From: Prinia subflava
Lineage: Eukaryota; Chordata; Aves; Passeriformes; Cisticolidae
Direction: 5' to 3'
DNA length: 64,000 nt
NCBI RefSeq assembly: GCF_021018805.1
Contig: NC_086257.1
Coordinates: forward strand, 16,550,693 to 16,614,692
The position numbers were made by a program, and so were the translations under genes. The first letter of the stretch is position 1. The number at the start of each line of letters is the position of its first letter. Below, piece by piece: positions 24,001-36,274 of the stretch. Below the pieces are notes generated by a model. It ran no database searches. It saw only the letters and a program-made list of their open reading frames with translations, and was not told the origin of the DNA.

Positions 24001-27000
24001 GCACTCTCAGATTTTCTTTTGGACTCCAGATTGAGCATCTGAAATATTGCCTCCCATGTTTATCTCCTTCTTTTGGTCTCTGTTGCAATGAGACATCACT
24101 GAACTGATAACGTATCTCCAAGTCTTGCCTTTCCACTCCTACATCCCTAATTAATTCTTTCCCATTACATCCTCATTTGTCTCTATTGCTTTGTCTTAAT
24201 CTTGAGCCATCTACTTTATTGAACCTCTTGGCTTCAAGATACTGTAAAATGCATGGAGGTGGTTCTGTTCCAAGGCTGTCCAAGAACTCTTTTACTTCAT
24301 GTTTAGAGAAAGTGGAAGCACGACTGTTCCTAACAGGTTGGAGCAGAGCTGTGCTTTCAGTGAGCGTGGTGGATGGAGTTTGGTCCTGTATGTGTATTAT
24401 TGGGGCTCTAGCACAAAGACAGATGCAAGGAGTGTCTTTTTAATTCCCCATACAGAACTCCTTCCCTGAGCAACTTTACCAACAGCTGTCTTTGTGTTTT
24501 TCCTTTTAAAACTAGAACAAAAAAGGATTTGGCTGTTACCATTAGTGGTGCATTTAATCTCTTAAATCCGCAAAATATTTTGCAAAACATAAATAGTTTG
24601 TTACTTCTGGCCTGCCTTTGACTGGTGTTTTTGTTGACATAACTCACATTTGAGATCACTTCAATGCTGTTTGTTGGTTTTGCCTGTTGTTTTTGCCTGT
24701 GTGTGGTAATTTGATCCCGGATATTGTAGTAGTCATTTAAGTGCTTGGAGATTTTTGACTTAGTCACTTCTATAATATGGCATCTACTGGATGTTGCTGG
24801 TGTATTAGAAATTCAAAACAATCTAACAAACACATTTTGGCTTTTAAAATTTGAGAGAGAATTATTCTAGAGGCTTCTTTGAGCTGCAGAAAATATCGAA
24901 TAGCTTTGAAATTGCCTGTTTAAGGATATGAAAGGGGCAGGCACAGGGATCCTAGCAAAACCACCCTGATGTTAATGCAGTTTGTACTGGCAAAGTGTCT
25001 TCTGCTGGGAGAGTTTATTTGACTTTGGAGAATAAAGGGGCAGTTGCCTGGTACAACGGTGCCAGCAGTAGGACTGTGCCTGTCCAGAGCTCCTAGCCAG
25101 GAGCTGCATCCCCCCAGCTCATCAAAGCTGTGCAGAGACAGATTCACAAAAGTACCTGAGTTGAGTTGTTCAGGGGCAATGTGGGATTGTGGATTTTTTA
25201 TGTCCCAGATGTCTTTCCAAAACAAGGCAGAGTTTGTGTTGGCTGAACTTTAGTATTGAGACTATTAATACACCCTGTTACACATCAGCATCCATAGTGC
25301 CTCATAAAGTTGCAGATAGAACTTCCTGGCAGCTCTTGGAGAGTATTCATTTGCTAAAAGACCAAATTTGATGGTTTCTAAAATTTGCTTTGTCAACTCT
25401 GCCAGGAGTCGAGGGCCAACTTGAATTTATGGATCTGAGAGATGACGCCTTGGGCTGCCTCATGGTTGGACACTAATTCATTAAATCTCTAGTAAGGATG
25501 AGCAGAAACATGCTTTATTTAACTTTCTTGCTATGTTTAACCTAGTCTAACTTCAACAGGAGTGTGGGACTAACCACAGGCTGGTATCAGAGTAGTTCTT
25601 GTTGTCTTTGGTTGATTAATTTCTGCTTATGGGGCTAGGGCAGTGTTGGGTGATCTTTTGGTAGCTGCCATGTCTTCAAGATCATGGGTGTGTCCTTATC
25701 ATGTCTTACTAAGTGCACAGCTGGGTTGTCTTGAAGGAAACTGGTTTAAGTCATTGAAATGAGTCAGCAGTGAAATGGAACATTGTAGAAATATGGGCAA
25801 ATATTTAGGAACTGTGTGCTAAGAGTGTCTCATTAACTGATAACAAATTGTTCTATTGCATGTTATCAGTTCTGGGTATATGCTTCTGTTTCTTCTCACA
25901 CTTATACTAACTGAAAAACAGGGTTTTCCAAAGATTCCTTGCCATATCTAGACCATGATCTAATGCTGGGAAGCAATGGAAAATCCTCTTAGAAATAGCA
26001 GAGTTAGTGGAGATGTTGGTGTCCAGTCATGGACTGATAAAAGTAAATAGCACATACAAGTATTTTGTATTGGAAAAGTTTGTAACAATATTGTTCTGTC
26101 CAATGCTCTCAACATAAATTCCTTTTTTTAAATGCAAAAGGAACAATTACATGCTGAGATAGTGTCTGGAGGGTCAGACACTGCAAAGGTGTTACAAGCA
26201 CTGTTGGGGTGCTTTCACAGTCCTGCCCACCCAGGGAGCTGCATTACTATTGTAGGTATCTACATAAATAATATAGATCGTAAGAAAGCTGGAAGTTTGG
26301 AGGTAAAAATGTCTGGTGAAAATGTAGATGACCTTCGGTAGGAAAGGGAGAAACTATACCAAGATCTCCTTATCTTGAAATTCACTTGGATCTCTCAAGT
26401 AAAACTGGTTCTTGCTGGATCCTGGATTGGAGTTGTCATGGATGTGCTGATGAAGATTGTGATACTTTCCTTCTCTGCTGATAGTAATCAAAGAGATTGT
26501 CAGGTGTGAGAGGGCAGTTAGAATGTTTTATTTTTGGTAAATAAAATTGAAGGTCTTGATTCTTTCTTATGTAAAGCAATATGCAAATGTTAATATAAAA
26601 TTGAAGACTTTCTGGCCTTGCTAACTTCATGTTTAGTTGAGCATTTTAGTTGATTTAGTTGACCATCTAGTTGATTAACTGACTAATAGATGCAAATTTA
26701 ATTAAATGCAATACTTTTCAAAAGCTAAATTCTAGAGTGATTTTGTATAAATTATGTCAAAATGAGATGATTTAAAACATCTCGCCTCCTCTCTTACTGT
26801 AAGCCAGATCAATTATTCTGGGAAGCTGCCTGCATGCTTTTTTCCCCCCCTCAGATAAGAAAAGATTAATAGGTACTTAGGTTTAAAGACCAAAATGTGC
26901 CATTGTGTGATGTCATTGTTGTGATGGAGATGAAGTGAGGTGGTTTGGATTTCAGATGGAGCTCCAGTGCTGTCCTTCCAGTAGAGCTCAGCCAGCCCCT

Positions 27001-28704
27001 GCAGCCTTTCTGCTCCATTTCCTGGTGTCCATGGTGAGAATAAAAGAGAGTAACTGATTGTGAACTGTTCCAAAAGCCCACAAATGCACCCACTTTTCTT
27101 TCACGTCTCTCTTTCTGTGGAGGTTGGAGTTGTGTGTTTCTACTTCCCACTGGTGCTTCCCTTTGGCTGGTTTGAAGGTTTCCTTGCTCTGTGGGTGGAA
27201 TTACTGGTTCTATTTAGGTGTCCCTCTGTCAGTCTTGTAGGGAGCCTCCATGCCTGGTGCAGGTGTTGGGATTTTTTCAACTCAAATCTCTCTCCCGAGG
27301 ACTTCAAGTACAGAACAGTCAACCACTTTTCCTCAAATTATTAGTTCTTTGTAATATCCCATTGAAAATAGCAGAATATTTAGAAATCCCAGGCAAGCAT
27401 TGGCTACATTCAGAGGGAGCAGCTCCGCATCATCTCTGCAGCCAGATAAACACCCAAACGTGTTGCATTTGCTGCTTGTTGTGAATATTTGTGTTGTGCA
27501 CTAGAATTGCTCAGTGTTCAGGCCTCAGTGGTTCTGCACAGCAGATGTTTGGTGCTCTGTGGTTGCTTCAAGTCTCCTTTTAGGGTGGATCTGTCAACCT
27601 CAGCTCTGCACTTTAGTCTTCATTCCACTGAAATGATTTTAATTTTTTTCTTGTGTTCATTTGCTTATTAATTTATTTAGAATTTGATTATTTTAATGCC
27701 TAGAATGTGTTACTACTTCGTGTGACATCCTGCCATGAGAGATTTTGTTCTATCTTACAAATCACTCAACTGTAACACCAAGGAAAAAGTGAGATTGACA
27801 CACGTGGTGCTGAAATAGGATTTAACCATGTTTGTGATAGATTTTTCAGAAAGAATAATCTCAATATATCCTTTGCTATAGAGTGGTCAAGTTACAGTTT
27901 GCTTTGTAGAATGATGTCTGTTTATGCATCAGAATATTAATGCTGGGCAGTGGGGACAGCAGGAAAGCCCATCTTGAGAGATATTTCTAAATTCCAGTTT
28001 TAGGGACCAGGTGCATTGCAGAAACAAATACTGGCTCTAGTGAAACAGATGGTGACCTGTAGTTAGGTCTCTTTCTTTTAAAAGAAGAAATACAAGAAAT
28101 TACAGTCATGCAGAATTTGATGTGTTCCAGTTGAATGCTAATTGTGACAGTTGCCTGTGGCTTTGTAACAGGGGTGGCTTTGTTTAGCTGTAAATGTCAC
28201 GGCCAAGGGGGTCAAATACTATCCAAAGTGGCTGTGTGAAAACTGCTTTGCAGGCCAGCTAAGTTGAAGCAGAGTTTGTTGTTTTGAGTGAATTTTTTCT
28301 TTGAGTTTTGTTCTTGAGTTTGAGCAAATAAAAAATCCCACCACACAGCAAGCCCAAGGCTTAAGTGCTGAAAATGTGCGGATGCCTCTTTCCATATCTA
28401 CCTTTTATCACACAACGATGCTTCTCCACCCTTTGCTGTTGCTGTACCTTATTTTTGGCTGTAGGGGCCCCAAATTTTTTCAACCATTGGACAAGCCAAG
28501 TGCTGGGACAACTCTTTTCTGCAGTTCCTAATTCTGGCTCTTAGCTCGCTGCCTAATCCATAAGAATTCTTTTGCTTTCCCCCTCTGCATTTTAGTTTTC
28601 TGCTCTCTTATTTTTTTTTCAGCTCCTTCTTAGCGATATGTTAAGATTTAGCCTCCTTTGTATCCCGGGCTCTTTAATTCATAGTAGTATTTTCTGTGAC
28701 TTGC

Positions 28705-28935
28705 TGTCATAGAAACGAGGGCTTTAAAGGACCTTACGAGCTCGTGTAATCCATTTCACTACCTCAAGGAAAAAACTACTCTTCTTAGACCAACTCTGGC
28801 AGACATCTGTCTCACCTATTTTTAAGAACCTCCAACGATGCAGACTGCATGATCCCTCTGGGTGAGCAGCCTAAAATCCCTCCTGTTGCAGTTTAAGTCA
28901 GATTCCTTCACCAAAATGTCTCTGAAAACATATCC
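28705..28935 (-). mobile_element. Decayed CR1/L3-type LINE 3' fragment, antisense
   Basis: Read on the plus strand, the order of phrases is that of a reverse-complemented CR1/L3 3' end: CATAGAAACGAGGGCTTTAA, GGACCTTACGAGCTCGTGTA, ATCCATTTCACTACCTCAAG, then TTTTTAAGAACCTCCAACGATG, a ...CCCTCTGGGTGAGCAGCC run and TGTTGCAGTTTAAGTCAGATTCC. The matching elements read 'ggacctta-gagctcatctagtccat', 'ttcttaaaaacctccagtgatg' and 'ttgcaatttaagcccattgc'. The copy is old and has no coding capacity. Confidence 0.65.
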
Positions 28936-30430
28936 AGGAGCAAATTGCGTTGCCAGTTCTCTAGTCTGTACTTTTACTTTTGGTGTCTGTTTTTAAACTT
29001 AACTTGACCCTTAGGACATTTGTAAATCAGTTCATTAGGCAGTTGCAAATCTGTTTATTTTAGTTTCATCTCATGTGGGCTGTACAGGTTGTGTTGCCTC
29101 AGCTGAAACCTAAATTTGCTGCTGTGCTCTTGCCATGTTATGGCTGCAGCCTCTTCAGTCTCTGCCCTGGAAGCACTGTCAGAGTGTGAAAAGCTTGACT
29201 GTGTAGAAAAAGGCCCAACGATATTGTGTTATTGTGACTGAAAACAGAGGCCTCCTCTTTGTTTCAGCTTCCTGTTTAGAGACACTGCTGCGCTGTGTAA
29301 TCTCTTCCTGGACTGGTCTGAGCTGGCACCTTCGGTTGTCTCTCTGCCTGTGATGGGGTCTTGCCTCCTGATTTAGGAGGATCCCTCCCTCCTGCTGATT
29401 TGCCCGTTTTTATATATATGAAAATTGTTTTTTCTCTGTGACTGGGAAAAGTAGCAGTTTTCTCTTCTTGCACCATATTTTTTAAAGATCTCTGCTTAAG
29501 TACAGCTTTTAAAACATTTTTTCCTTGCTGCTGTGAAGCAGTCTGCTATTTTGTTTGAGAGGGATACCACAGGTAAAAGAATTTGCCTTGTAACTTGGAT
29601 AGCACCGTAGCAAATATGTTGGCATTGCACGTTTTCTGACTTGCAGGTACAAGCTTGGACCCAGGGAGCGTAGCCAGGAGGGGCTGGAAGGCAAAGCTGT
29701 GATGACATGTTCAGTATCCAGGTGGAGGGCCAAGAGGGCAGCTGCGCGGCGCTGGGTTGCATTCCAATGTGCTGATCCGTGGAACAGCGTTGGCATACGC
29801 TTTGGAAGCTGCTGCTTGCTCTCCTGGCTGTAGGGAAGGGGCTGAGGTGATGGCAGGGAAGTAAGGGGTGAGTCTCTGCAGAATATTTTCATATGATTGT
29901 GGCCTATTCTGAACAGGCTGGACATTTGGAGCTTTGGCGCTTCTTTCCGGTGTCCTTGTGTACCGTGCTGCCTCTGGTAGCTCCACAGTTAATAATTCCA
30001 GTGTGGGTTGTTAAGAATTTTTTTTTGCCTCCTTGATTCCTGAACTGGTTAATTAAGTTGTAGGGAGGTTGTATTTTCTCACTACTTGGGGGCTTAATGG
30101 GGTGGAGACTTTGGAAACAATTTAACAATTTCACATTTTATATGCTCTAATGAATTTCCCAGGATTTTGGAAGGGTTGTATCGAACTTTAGCACCGTAAT
30201 TTCTAGCATTTTATTTATGCTAAAATAGGTTAGTGGTGTATTATGAAGCCCAAAGAGCCAACAGATTACAAATGAACTAATGAAGACATTGTTTCTCTTG
30301 GATAAAGGATATAACTCATGGTTGTAACTTGTACTGAAGAACTAGAAACCGTGAATTTCAGCAGGACCACAGGCTGGCACTGGGGTTCCTCTTCCCTTCC
30401 TTGTTATTTCAAACCTGTATTTGATTTCAG

Positions 30431-30589
30431 GTGCAGAAAAAAGAGGGTTTGCAAGAACCAGAAACAACTCTGAATCTGCAAGAACTCCCCAGCACTTCGA
30501 TAGGAAGAGGCAACTCTCTGAATCGCAGACAGAAACAATGAACAATTCAGACAGCAGAATAAATCCCAGACAACTGGGAACTCCCAGAG
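30431..30589 (+). CDS. DIS3L2: DIS3L2 exon 3, with the canonical start codon
   Basis: The exon is bounded by TTTGATTTCAG and CCCAGAG/GTATTG. Codons after the ATG at 30,538 read MNNSDSRINPRQLGTPR, aligning with the human start MSHPDYRMNLRPLGTPR at the same length (17 residues to the exon end). This ATG has A at -3 and is the first ATG in the exon. The 107 bases before it contain no ATG, yet they form an open frame (beginning GAEKRGFARTRNN) that continues the frame of exon 2. The same exon could therefore serve two forms: one starting here if exon 1 splices straight to exon 3, and one where this Met is residue 269 of an extended protein. Confidence 0.9.
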
Positions 30590-30868
30590 GTATTGAAGCA
30601 ATGTGTGTACACGCTTCAGGAATAAGCTGCCTTGAAGCCTGTGCTTTAAAAGATGGGCTGGGATGAATGCTGTTGACTTTAAAAATGACTGTTGATTATA
30701 TGTAAAATATGATTATTCCAGGGTTTTCAGTGTTCTGAAGTTGGGTGCCAGTATTTCTAGGCAGACTGTTCTCAGAAGTTCAACTTCAAATATAAAACCT
30801 CTGTACAGATTCTGTTAAGACACACAGTCGTGTTTGGTGGGCAAAGTAACACGAGTTTTTGTTTGCAG
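30590..30868 (+). other. DIS3L2: DIS3L2 intron 3 (279 bp)
   Basis: This is a very short intron, GTATTG to TTTTTGTTTGCAG. It holds nothing else. Confidence 0.85.
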
Positions 30869-31011
30869 GAGGATCCTATGCTGCTGTCCCAACATCGGGT
30901 GACAGAAAGAATCTAAATAAACCCACCCGAGGGAGGAAGAAGAGTATATTTGAAGCCTACATGTCAAAGGAAGATGTTTCAGCAGGACTGAAGAGGGGAC
31001 AGCTAATTCAG
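30869..31011 (+). CDS. DIS3L2: DIS3L2 exon 4: start of cold-shock domain 1
   Basis: The exon completes the Gly codon split with exon 3 and encodes residues 286-333 of the long form. It ends [19 protein letters not shown] and GLKRGQLIQ. Human DIS3L2 has [19 protein letters not shown] and GLKRGTLIQ, so identity is near complete in the second half, while the first half ([15 protein letters not shown]) is divergent as in other species. The segment leads into the first OB-fold/cold-shock domain, which helps form the RNA funnel over the nuclease. The donor is CAG/GTGCCT, weaker than the others, but phase and protein match leave little doubt. Confidence 0.95.
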
Positions 31012-34000
31012 GTGCCTGAAATGTTCAGTGTCCATGCTCTTGTGACAAGGCTGCGGAAATCACAGGCAGTTGTTGGAAAGCAGCAGCAGTTGATGACAGG
31101 GAATTGATGTAGCACTTGTAGATGCCAGAGGAACATATTTTTCTCTCTCAGGATGTTCTACAAGTGGAGTGGAATCTTCTATATTCCTCTGAAGTAGTTT
31201 TTTGTTTGATTGCATTCTGTAAAATTCCTGCACTAGTAGGAATTCCACACTAGTGATAAATTGCAGATTTCTGGTTGAATAGTCTGCTGGCCATGGTGGT
31301 CGTTGCTGGGGAGACACTTCCTTTTACAAATGATGCTCAAAACAACAGCAGTTGCTGGTAGCCTCTGTCTGTGTCTGTAAAAGTGAAAACAAATGCCTTT
31401 AGCAAGATACCTCCTGCTGAAATTTCTCACAAAAATGTTTGTATTTCCTTTTGGAGCAGCAAAACTGCAGCCATCATTAGGCAGCAATTATTTTCTAAAG
31501 AATGTGGGGGTGGACCTGCTGTCCTGTCTGCTGGATAGAGGAGATTTACATGAAAGCTGGCAGGGCTGAGATGGAGAAAAGCATCCTTGTACCACATTCA
31601 CAGTAGTCCTCAACAAGGTGTAATGTTCTTCAGGACACACCTGGCATTGCAGTGAGATCAGAGTGGCTGGAGAAGAAAGGCAGGGGGAAGTCAATGAGGG
31701 CATGATGTCCACTGAGGCATTGTTTACCCAAACACACACAGGTCCATTGCCATCTAATTAGTGTTGTAGTGCTGGTGAGGTTGTGATACTTACTTTCATC
31801 AATACACTAGTCTCAAATGACATCACCTCAATTTTTGTCTGATTTTTTTGTTAGAATTGCATAATAGTTCTTGTATATCATTATAATGGCATAATCTCTG
31901 GAAGTGTGATGAGGATTTTACATAACAGACTGCCTCATTCCATCCTGAAGACCAATCTCATGCACTCTTAGCTTTGAGAGAAATCATATCCCTGCTGACA
32001 ATCAGCATGGTCCACTGGGCTACTTGGACCTTAGGCCAGTGTATTTTTAAATACCATCACAGACATCTGTAATGGGAAGCAAATGGTGAGGAAAGAAATG
32101 GGAGCCTTAAGCTGTGACTTCCCTCATGGCTGCACTGGCATATGGCATCAGCTAAAGCTTCTGCCTTACCTTCAGGAATGCTTTTGGCATCATTTTTGCT
32201 AACACTGATAGTGTGAAGTGCAGTACGTGTAGACTGCCTATGAGGTCAAGTGCAGCTGCAGATGAAGCACATCAGGCTATGACTACTACCTGAGAATCCC
32301 ATTGAAATGCTGAGTCCCCACGGACCTGTGATTGCATGATCCCTGGCAAAAGAATCCCTAATTCTTGTAAATGTGTAGTGTCTACTCCAGGTCATGTGCT
32401 GCGTAACTGGAAGAGTCATACGTGCTTGCTTAGGCTGTTTTCCTTTCATCCAGTTCCACATCTCAGGGAAACAATTGAGACTGTAGAAGCTGGATTTAAT
32501 CATTCAGAGCTGAGTGTTAGATCATGGGCATCCCAGCTCAGTATTTCTCATCTTCAGTTCATTCATCCTTATGATTTCATCAAGACCATTCATCTCAACC
32601 AGGATAGGTGAGGTCCTGAGAGCAACTTCAGTGAATAGATGAGTATTCAGTGGTTTTCTCTACAATGGCAAGAGACAGAATGAACAAATCCCTGATGTTT
32701 TAATCCCCTAAAGCAGGGCATTGTTCTGGCATGGTAACCTACAAAAAGGTTCCACAAGAGCCTATGGAAGGGGAGGACAAACCTGTTGGTCTGAATCTGG
32801 TGGCCCTGAGGAAACTGGAGTGCTCCCAGGCAGCAGCATGCCTCTCTGAACATGGGCTGTCTCCTGGGGCATCCTGGAAACACTAGATCTCCTTATATTT
32901 GGATGAGAATTTGAGAGCTCCATTAGGGGGAAAAGAGCCTACCATAACACTGAGATTCTTGCTGGCCCTTGGCAATGCAGCTGTACAACAAAGTGTTCCT
33001 GACAGCCCAACCCACAGAAACAACTGGCAGATCTGGAGACTGCTCAGATGACACACAAGTGTCATGATTATTAGACAGCCCTAGATCAGGAAGAGTGCAA
33101 AATTATCTTTATGGGTGCTGACGTCTGTCAGTAATACTGATCTTAATGGCTTCTGGTACTGTATCTGACATCAGTCATGTTTTGATAAGCAGCACGAGAA
33201 GTGTGCCCTGCAGATTCCTGAATTCATTTAGTCATGCGACGTGTCCGGAAGCGTCCTTCCACAGGGAAGGGATCTGAGTTCAGGCACTTACGAGAGTGTA
33301 GAATTCCCACTTCCCTGCCCTTTAAACTGCAAGCAGCAGACACCAGGCGTATCGGGGTGGTGGGAATCACACCGGATGGCCCAAAGGCAAACAAGACTGA
33401 GCAACTCCTGCGTCGTTCTGTGAGCACACCATGGTGGTTATACACAGCAGATGAAATCGGGCTGTGTATTAAAGAGCATTGACCCAAAGGACTCTAATCA
33501 TCCTCTGAAGCATCAGCCAGAAACTCGTGTCTGCTCCACGCCTCCAGCGTCTCCCAGACCCTCCCTGCAGGGCTGCTGGGGTCAGGCGGAGCCAACAGAG
33601 ATGCAGAGCCTGCTTTGCTGTTAAAAGGGTGTTTTTCCTTGGAAAGCTGCTCTTCTGTGGATGTGAAAGCTGGGGTTTCCCTGATTTTCATGGATTGTTT
33701 TTTTGAAGGAAGCCTTGGTAGGAATCAGATACTTGTGAACCCTGACCTTTTTTGGTGTTTTGTACATACAAACGAATCTAGGCACATGTGTTACAATAGT
33801 TGTTATAAACTGCCTGGTTTGGGATGCTTGAGGTTTAGTCTAAGTACTGCCTTCCCTGGGTTTAGCAGAGCAGCTTGAGAAATCACAACCCTTTTGTGTC
33901 TCACTGGGAAAGTTCAATAAGGTTAGAAACTTTATTGGCAAGAGCCTATGAAGCTGCCTTGAATCATCAGAAAATGTTTTAGAAACCTTCCTGCAGACCT

Positions 34001-36220
34001 TGTTCTTCCCTTTCATAACAAAGGCCCTAATGACAGAAAAACACTGATAAATATAGCAGCTATTATTTGCAAGCTATTGTAAAATAATACAACACTAGTG
34101 TGACATCATGAGACTCTGCAGCCAGATCCTCACCCCCTAATACACATATGAGAACAGTTGTTCATTGCAGATGGGGAGAGTGACTGGTTCCAGATATGAT
34201 ATCACAGCGTGAAATGTACAACGTTGTAAATAGGATTTTCATGGGCACAGATAATAGGACCCATCTGCTTTCTAAGATAAATTTTGTGAGTTTCTTGCTT
34301 AAAGGAAAGAGCTGAAGTTTTTTATTGTTACTTGACATAAGAATTGTAATGCTGATCATAATTAGGTACTGCATATAAAATGCAGATATACAGACTGCAC
34401 AATAAACGTGGTAACACTGTGCTCCTCTGTGTGTTTGCTGGAGCTGGGCATCCATGGGCATGTTGCTGCTCTGGTGCCTTCTGGGCTCTGGACACAAACC
34501 TTGATTTTTCATGTGCATGATTGGCATTTACACCTGACTGACTGACAGTCCCAAACTCTTCAAGGGGATTGTGCAGAGGAAAACAGGATATCCCCTCACC
34601 TGCTTGGTGCTGGTGGGTAAATCCACCTATGGGAATTGACTCATTGTCAAACAGAGCAACCACCCCTTTCCATTTTTTCCTTTCTCTATGTAGCAGCTTC
34701 TGATGACTGATTCTGGGAAATAAGTGGAGAACAACCATTGTGAGTTTTCCATCAGTGGGTACCAGTGCTACTAGGAACTGATGACAGCAAGTCAGCTCTC
34801 ACTTTGCTTAAGCATAAAATACCCCAGGGTTTCTCTCAGTGGATCATCTTTGTTTCCATGCTGTTGTTCTGGGTTATACCTACCATGAGTAGGAGTGTCC
34901 TTGTTAGTACAAGTTATGTGGGACATAAAATGAGGTAGTATAGCAAATTACTCAAGTAGTATCTAAAGAGTATGCCATACATGCTGCTGGTAATCTGGTA
35001 TTCTGTATTTGCTGGTAAACTTTAGCAATAAGTGCAATGGAAAATCTTTGTAAATCTGTGAATTCTTCAAGGCAACAAAACTTTCACATGTAATCAGGTC
35101 TATCTTCCTATTGGCTGAGTGTTTCCCAGAATACATAAAAAATTATTTGCTGCAGTAAAGTTTTAAAGAAGCAATTCCTGTGAGATGCTCCTATGATTGC
35201 TTAACACAGAAGTGCAAACAGATGGAATCTGTTCATGTAATAAATTGGCTAACATTACTTCAAATACTCAAGTGGAGAAATTTCTAAAGTTTCTTCCCAG
35301 AGCAGAAGCCTGTTGGAAGGCAGATTCCTAAGTTGCATTCCCATAAGATTCACATGCTATCAATTTGAACTGCAGTCACCTGAATCCTAATTTCCAGAAT
35401 CCTTTTGGGATGCAAATGTGTAGCCTATAAGGCTTGGCTTGGCTCTGCCTTTCTCTTGGATGGACCTGAGTGCAGGCAGCAAAGCTGGTTGGTTTACTTT
35501 GGAGCGTTGATATGAATTTGTTGCAGGTGACTTGGCCTTTAATTTGGCAGATAACAAAGCAGAAATAGATAGACCATGGAACTTTCAAATGTATTTAAGA
35601 TAGTTTGCCTTTAAGTATGTTTAAACAGAATTTAATCCTCTAGGCTTTAAATGTTTATTTTTGGAAAATCCTTTTAATTCTTTTTGGAAATGTACTTTAT
35701 TATCACAGAGTTACTGCTGCTGTCTGTTTGCAGGAGCAGCCTAAGCAGCCAGAGCCCTGTAAGAAGGATACCTGCTGCCATGCAAGCTCAGCTTTTCTTT
35801 TCCTTTTTCCTTGTATCCTCCAAAATAAGCAAACCCAACATTCTCCTTTTCCAAGACAGAGCAAGCCAAATTGTTTCTATTATCCAGTTGTTAACGAAGT
35901 TGGTGGACGCTCAGCAGAAAACGTGTGAGAGGAACAGGACAGCTTGGATCCTCAGTTCACCCAGTAGCAGCAACAACTAATGATTCAACATCTCTTTGAC
36001 AGACTGCAGTAGATCAGCTTAAGCCTATCATGAAACTGCCTTTTGGCTTGAAATTGCTTGGATGCTAAGTTGTCAAGACTTGAAATGTATAATGGAAATT
36101 TAGATGTATCTCTCATGTTTCACAGTAGATATATTACCCACAGCTCTCTAATTTAACTGGTGTTAAATAAAATTAATAAGATTCAGGCATAATCTTTCTC
36201 CTTCTTTTCTTTTTTTTAAG
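31012..36220 (+). other. DIS3L2: DIS3L2 intron 4 (5.2 kb)
   Basis: The intron runs from GTGCCT to a strong acceptor (CTTCTTTTCTTTTTTTTAAG). It holds a CpG-containing patch at 33,225-33,480 and an exon-like segment at 35,734-35,926, described under findings. The stretch 31,880-33,210 has a slightly different texture and might be an old transposon, but I cannot assign it. Confidence 0.5.
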
Positions 36221-36274
36221 GGACCCTTGAGAATAAATCCTAAGAAGTACCACGAAGCCTTCATTCCATCTCCA
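36221..36274 (+). CDS. DIS3L2: DIS3L2 exon 5: cold-shock domain 1
   Basis: These 18 codons read GPLRINPKKYHEAFIPSP, against human GVLRINPKKFHEAFIPSP. The exon is phase 0 at both ends, residues 334-351 of the long form. It is the strand-turn-strand of the first cold-shock domain that touches RNA. The acceptor has an unbroken pyrimidine tract and the donor is CCA/GTAAGT. Confidence 0.97.

Larger units (their letters stand above)
15402..30430 (+). other. DIS3L2: DIS3L2 intron 2 (15 kb)
   Basis: The intron begins GTGAGT and ends GTATTTGATTTCAG. It is A/T-rich DNA with two old CR1/L3-like LINE fragments (near 20.8 kb and 28.8 kb), listed separately. I see no RNA gene, no second protein gene and no tandem repeat of note. 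Open frames up to 138 codons (for example minus strand 29,509-29,925) have no recognisable content. Confidence 0.55.
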
